Below are positions 59,080 through 64,000 of a DNA stretch of 64,000 nt, piece after piece. Where the stretch lies: contig CP099842.1 of NCBI GenBank assembly GCA_030062745.1, forward strand, positions 24,957,822-25,021,821, written 5' to 3'. The number at the start of each line of letters is the position of its first letter. The stretch's first letter is position 1. This stretch comes from Capitulum mitella (Eukaryota; Arthropoda; Thecostraca; Pollicipedomorpha; Pollicipedidae). The notes under the pieces were generated by a model. The model saw only the letters and a list, made by a program, of their open reading frames with translations. It was not told the DNA's origin and did not search any database. Made by a program: the position numbers and the translations under genes.

Positions 59080-62000
59080 GATTATGTAGCAGTTTGCTTG
59101 CGAAAGTTGGTGATACACTTGGCATTTTGTCGGAAGTTTGTTTGTTGTACGGTTACACTTGGCCGTTGGTTTGCGAGGTCGATGACTTAAGTAAACTAAA
59201 TGCTTCAAAGGTTGCATGTACCTCATTTTTAGAAGATGCCACAAAGAATAGCCTAGTAAAATGTAAATGCCAAGTGGGCCGTAACCCTTGACCTTTTCAC
59301 TTAACAATGGATCTCAGCAGGCCGGAAACCTTTTACCGCACGCTAGTGCTAATGTTAAAGGCGTACTACGACCTATGATGAAAGTTCTTACCGCAATGTG
59401 TGCGTGTGTTTTTTTTTAAGTTTACGTCTAAGGGTTGTATCGGACAGACGTTGTTAATGCTCGCTATTCTCTCATTATACCCAGTATATATTCACAAAGC
59501 CAATAAATGAAAATTTTGATGCCGTCGTCGGTATAAGGTTAGTATCTGCATGCGGAAGGGTCACTTTATCCTGACTCCCGTCCCCTTCCCAAAGCCACGT
59601 TGATGTAAAATTCAAGACCCCTGAGTACAGGCCCTCCCAGTTCACTGCATTCGCCGACTTCAGGTTCTAGTTGTGGCTGTTAAGAAGCTATGCAGTATTA
59701 CACAACAGTCAACTGAAAAGTTTCGCAGAAAACACCAAAGGCGCCTCATGACCGTGTACTTGGCCTCGCAAATGTTCGGTGTCACGTTCGTGCTGTGGTG
59801 CCTCTTGAGGCTATCAGACTTTCAGGCAACGAGAGTCTGGCCCTTTGACCGACATACGTTTGAAGACATCGTCATTGACTTTAAGCACAGCCAGCACAAG
59901 CGCAGTTACTAATCGTCCGGATGGAGAAATTGGTCAGGACTTTCCAAATGGTACAGTTGACAGCACCACCACTGCTCCTGTTTCGCCTGGTAGATGACCC
60001 ACTCGGGGAACACTTGGTGGTGCCTTCAGAAAAAGAACAGAAGCCGACAGGAGACAGAAAAACGGAAGCACTTGCCACATTTTCCATGTATTTTTGATGC
60101 TGAAATGAGTAAACGTCACGTTGGTATTAAAAGATCATGTATTTCGTCACAAATTGGACTTAGTGCCAATTTCATCATCATCATCGTTAGCCACACAAAG
60201 AGTGCATTCCAAGTGATGCTGTAAAGAAATGCATTGTTTTCTCGCAACATAAAACAGCCCTTTTTATTCCTGTATATCTTAAAAATATTGACAAAATGTG
60301 CAACTTAGAGGAAAGTCATCACATGACCAAATACATGTCATGGTACTATTGACGAAGCTGGCGAACACGTTACTACGTAGGGGTCTAAATAACTCGGGAG
60401 TATAGTATCTGGTGAGGGGTGGGTGCGTTGTACAGCGTGCAGGAAATGGTCGTAGAACGACTGTCTTGGCCACGACGATGACAACAAAGCTTTTGCGTGT
60501 ACTTTATATGTCAATTAAGGTTCACATATGCAATCAGCTTGAACTTAAGCCTCGACGCTTTGTAGGCTGGTTCACCAAACGTCTTGTTTCGTTTTGTTTG
60601 GAGGTTTTAGAGTCGTTTAAATAGAGAGAAGACATAAACAGGAAGAACAAGAACGGAGATGGCGCGAAAACATATCAGACAGGAAATGCGGAACAACGGA
60701 GCCCCAGGCTCCGAGTTGCCAGGGCGTTGTGAGAACAAAAATTTGCGATTTTTTCGTAAACTTCAGTAGGCCTATTTTTTGGACTGTTTCTACTTCTGTT
60801 TGTCTTCCTGATCGACTCTCTTCCTGCACATAAAGTGAAGAAATAAAACGCTACCAACGAGTTATGAGGATAACCGACCAATGTAAGTGCTCTCTTATTT
60901 CGTTACTCGAAATATCTGTTCTGCATACCCTAAAAATGGCATGTATGCGCGATCCCCGTGCTTCCCGTCGTCCCCTAACTTCGTTAATATCATAGCTTAA
61001 CTCGATGAAAATGGTATTTGGAGTTGTGCTATGAAGTAGTTAATCCTTAGTGAAAGAACTGCAACATGTAAAATTCGAGTTAGCATGATTTGTTCTTGAC
61101 TTTTAAGAAGAGCATCTCTCATGGGCCATTGTTGGCGCCACCTATACGTAACCTCATCCTGAGCGAACGATGCCGAGACGTATGTCAGCGACTAATCTGA
61201 GTAAGTGTCGGTTCGTTACGGACATACACCGAAGCAGATATGGGCCATTGCCGGAGTGACCTTCTGTTTGGCAGGTGGCGGAATGTGTACTAATCTTTGT
61301 GTGTTGTGCCCAACCTGAGCGTATTGGCATTGCCTGCACCGAGACGCGTCTGGACTGCTGTCGGCGCCACCTACGCCAACTCCTGAACGGACGGCAGCGC
61401 CAGCAGCGGCCAACGGACGGCGTGCCGCCTACCCGGGCGCCATGGGCTCTGGGTTGCGGAACATTGCTGAGGCGTAGTTTCCCGGGGAAGATGACCGAAA
61501 TGCGCTGGTTCCCTAGCTGAAATCTATCATGTATAACTAGCGATTAATGGATCAGAGAAGCCAGCTAAGATTTCGTCCCCGTCTTACCCGACCAATATCC
61601 CCATGCGTCCCGTCTTTCCGGAACAAATAATGTGCCCCTCAAGCCTTTCTCGTCTTTACCCACATTCTGCAACGTTGGAAAGTCGAAATTTATGGCACCT
61701 TACGACTCACGACAAGCTAATCTTTCGTCATGAAATATTACAACATCGCTCCTAATGCCGTAAGTGCATACATTATTTCATGGCTTAGCTCGAACGTTTT
61801 GAAATGTGTAACGTTGGGATCTGGACCTATGGTAAACCGAGCTTATAGTGTAGGCCCTGACCCCACCATCTAGATTTTTCCAAGCATGGAGGATTTGTGT
61901 CCCACGTATGGGACCAGCTGGCGTAGGAGGGATTTTATTGTGTTTTACAACTCTGCACTGTAACGTGCAACAGCTGAATCTTTCAGTCTCGAACTAAATA

Positions 62001-62345
62001 TTCTGGGACGTACACCGTCTCTCAGTCGCCATCCTACGCGGCATGGTTCGTGCAGCGAATGATGCAGTTGTGGCAACAGGAACAGAATCATCCATCGTAG
62101 GCGCTTTTCTTTAGCCTAAGCACAAAGAAAACGATAACCTAAATTTAGTAGAGACAATTTCGGATGTATGCTGATCAGCGCACCCCTCAAGACAAATTTG
62201 GCTGATGCACAGGTAATAACGCAGACCGCAATCATCTTGCAGAACAGAAGAATTCACTCGCAAGCCTCGAATGCTGGCGAGAGGCCCGAACACCAACAGC
62301 CACGGGTACACTTTCTTACTTACCTTCATATCCCATTCCCCTGAC
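59080..62345. other. intergenic region, no supported gene
   Basis: AT-rich sequence with a GC-richer patch around 61.35-61.5 kb. A plus-strand frame at 59673-59912 has a hydrophobic segment but no family match. No RNA gene or splice-supported exon was found. Confidence 0.5.
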
Positions 62346-62384
62346 ATTCAGTTAAGTATGAGCTTCACAACGCGCTCAGCAACG

Positions 62385-64000
62385 GCAGACTGATGACGCG
62401 TAACGGCAGACTGATGACGCGTAACGGAGGGCCAATGACGTATCACGGCAGGCTGATGACGCGTCACGGCAGACTGATGACGCATAATCCAGACTGATGA
62501 GGCGTAACGGCAGGCTGATGACGCAGTAACGCCAGACTGATGACGCGTAACGGCAGACTGGTGACGCGCAACGGCAGACTGATGACGCATGACGGCAGGC
62601 TGATGACGCGTAACGGCAGGCTGATGACGCATGGCGGCAGACTGATGACGCGTAACGGCAAGCAGCTGAGGCGTAACGGCAGGCTGATGACGCATGAAGG
62701 CAGACTGATGACGCGTAACGGCAGACTGATGACGCGTGAGGGCAGATTGGTGACGCATGAAGGCAGACTGATGACTCGTAACGACAGACTGATGAAGCAT
62801 GACGGCAGACTGATGACGCGTAATGGCAGACGGATGACGCGTAACGTCAGGCCGATGACGCATGACGGCAGACTGGTGACGCGTAACGGCAGACTGATGA
62901 CACCTGACAACAGACTGGTGACGGGTAACGTCAGACTGATGACGCATGACGGCAGATTGGTGACGCGTAGCGGCAGACTGATGACACCTGACAACAGACT
63001 GGTGACGGGTAACGTCAGACTGATGACGCATGACGGCAGACTGGTGACGCGTAACAGCAGACTGATGACGCCTGACAGCAGACTGGTGACGCGTAACGGC
63101 AGGCTGATGACGCATAACGGCAGACTGATGACGCATGACGGCAGACTGGTAACGCGTGAAGGCAGGCCGATGACGCATCACGGCAGACTGGTGACGCGTA
63201 ACGTCAGACTGATGACGAATGAGAGCAGACTTGTGACGCGTAGCGGCAGACTGATGACGCACGACGGCAGACTGATGACGCGTAACGGTAGGCTGATGGC
63301 GCGTGAAGGCAGACTGATGACGCATGACGGCAGGCTGATGACGCATGACGGCAGACTGATGACGCGTAACGGCAGGCTGATGACGCATGAAGGCAGACTG
63401 ATGACGCATAACGGCAGGCTGATGACGCATGACGGCAGACTGATGACGCGTAACGACAGGCTGATGACGCGTGACGGCAGACTGGTGACGCATGAAGGCA
63501 GTCTGATGACGCATGACGGCAGACTGGTGACGGGTAACAACCGACTGATGACGCATGAAGGCAGACTGGTGACGCGTAACAGCAGACTGATGACGCTTAG
63601 CTGCAGGGCTGATGACGCCTGACGGCAGGCTGATGACGCATGAAGAAAGACTGATGACTCCTGACAGCAGACTGGTGACGCGTAATGGCAGACTAATGAC
63701 GCATGACGGCAGTGATGACGCGTAACGGCAGGCTGATGACGCGTGAGGGCAGACTGGTGACGCGCAACGGCAGACTGATGACGCGTAACGGCAGGCTGAT
63801 GACGCGTGAGGGCAGACTGGTGACGCATGACGGCAGACTCGTGACGCGTAACGGCAGACTGATGACGCGTAACGGCAGACTGATGACGGGTAACGTCAGG
63901 CCGATGACGCCTGACGGCAGGCTGATGACGCATAAAGAAAGACTGATGACGCCTGACAGCAGACTGGTGACGCGTAATGGCAGACTGATGACGCATGACG
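62385..64000. repeat. 21-bp satellite array (about 77 units, runs off the window)
   Basis: The unit is GA + TGACGCRTRAMGGCAGRCT, repeated head to tail to the window end, with rare 1-2 bp indels that shift register. Because 21 is a multiple of 3 and most frames lack stops, long open frames arise on both strands. They read as heptads such as RLMTRNG (plus) and SAVMRHQ (minus) for up to 360-402 codons. Variants at two positions (GCGT versus GCAT; GGCAGACTGG versus GGCAGACTGA) form mixed higher-order patterns. A longer block around 62880-63070 containing CACCTGACAACAGACTGG is itself duplicated. Confidence 0.95.

Noticed and set aside
62348..63556. 402-codon minus-strand and 360-codon plus-strand open frames in the 21-bp array
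   Set aside because: They are what a stop-free 21-bp repeat gives in several frames. There is no start context, splice signal or unique domain, so they are noted as a finding about the satellite, not as genes.
1..64000. Bacterial features (operons, CRISPR, riboswitches, rRNA)
   Set aside because: Spliced metazoan genes, long introns and eukaryotic transposons show this is animal nuclear DNA. No spacer-repeat array of CRISPR type was seen; the tandem arrays lack unique spacers.

Overview
The window is nuclear DNA from an animal, most likely an invertebrate. Genes are split by long introns with GT/AG junctions. Two deeply conserved metazoan genes can be recognised, and the rest is intron and intergenic DNA carrying transposon remains (Ty3/gypsy, mariner/Tc1-type, Crypton-type tyrosine recombinase, a TTAA-flanked piggyBac-like non-autonomous element, hAT-like termini) and tandem repeats. 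An arthropod, perhaps a crustacean, would fit the exon structure and the transporter sequence, but I cannot fix the species. Nothing bacterial, plasmid-like or CRISPR-like is present.

Layout. 1-3.3 kb: the 5' end of a CCDC93 homologue on the minus strand, with a 7-codon first coding exon (2902-2922) and a conserved second exon (356-564); the rest of the gene lies beyond position 1. 3.3-7.7 kb: intergenic DNA with TA microsatellites and a hAT-like repeat end. 7.7-9.6 kb: a decayed minus-strand Ty3/gypsy pol with a tRNA-like segment inside it. 11.47-41.0 kb: the main gene of the window, a complete minus-strand SLC16 / monocarboxylate-transporter-like gene. I assembled it as 11 coding exons with consensus splice sites whose phases all agree, giving a 785-residue protein with both ends defined. 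Its introns hold a TTAA-flanked element (17.0-18.2 kb), a tandem array that has copied the exon 6 splice acceptor (15.76-16.24 kb), a 39/40-bp two-subtype minisatellite (22.65-22.99 kb), a palindrome cluster (14.2 kb), paired hairpins (32.65-32.72 kb) and several GC/CpG-rich islands that may be alternative promoters. 41-62.3 kb: no gene I can support, but a mariner-type transposase relic (48.2-49.2 kb), a Crypton-type recombinase with its catalytic residues kept (57.5-58.5 kb) and a dispersed repeat also present at 26.6 kb. 62.35-64 kb: a 21-bp satellite running off the end.

The two genes are both on the minus strand, with CCDC93 downstream of the transporter. They have no evident functional link: CCDC93 belongs to the endosomal CCC (COMMD/CCDC22/CCDC93) trafficking complex, and the other is a plasma-membrane-type solute carrier. 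I found no convincing previously unknown multi-gene system. The observations most worth following are the iterated splice acceptor in front of transporter exon 6, a candidate 45-nt in-frame cassette exon, the Crypton-type recombinase, and the 21-bp satellite that stays open over hundreds of codons on both strands.
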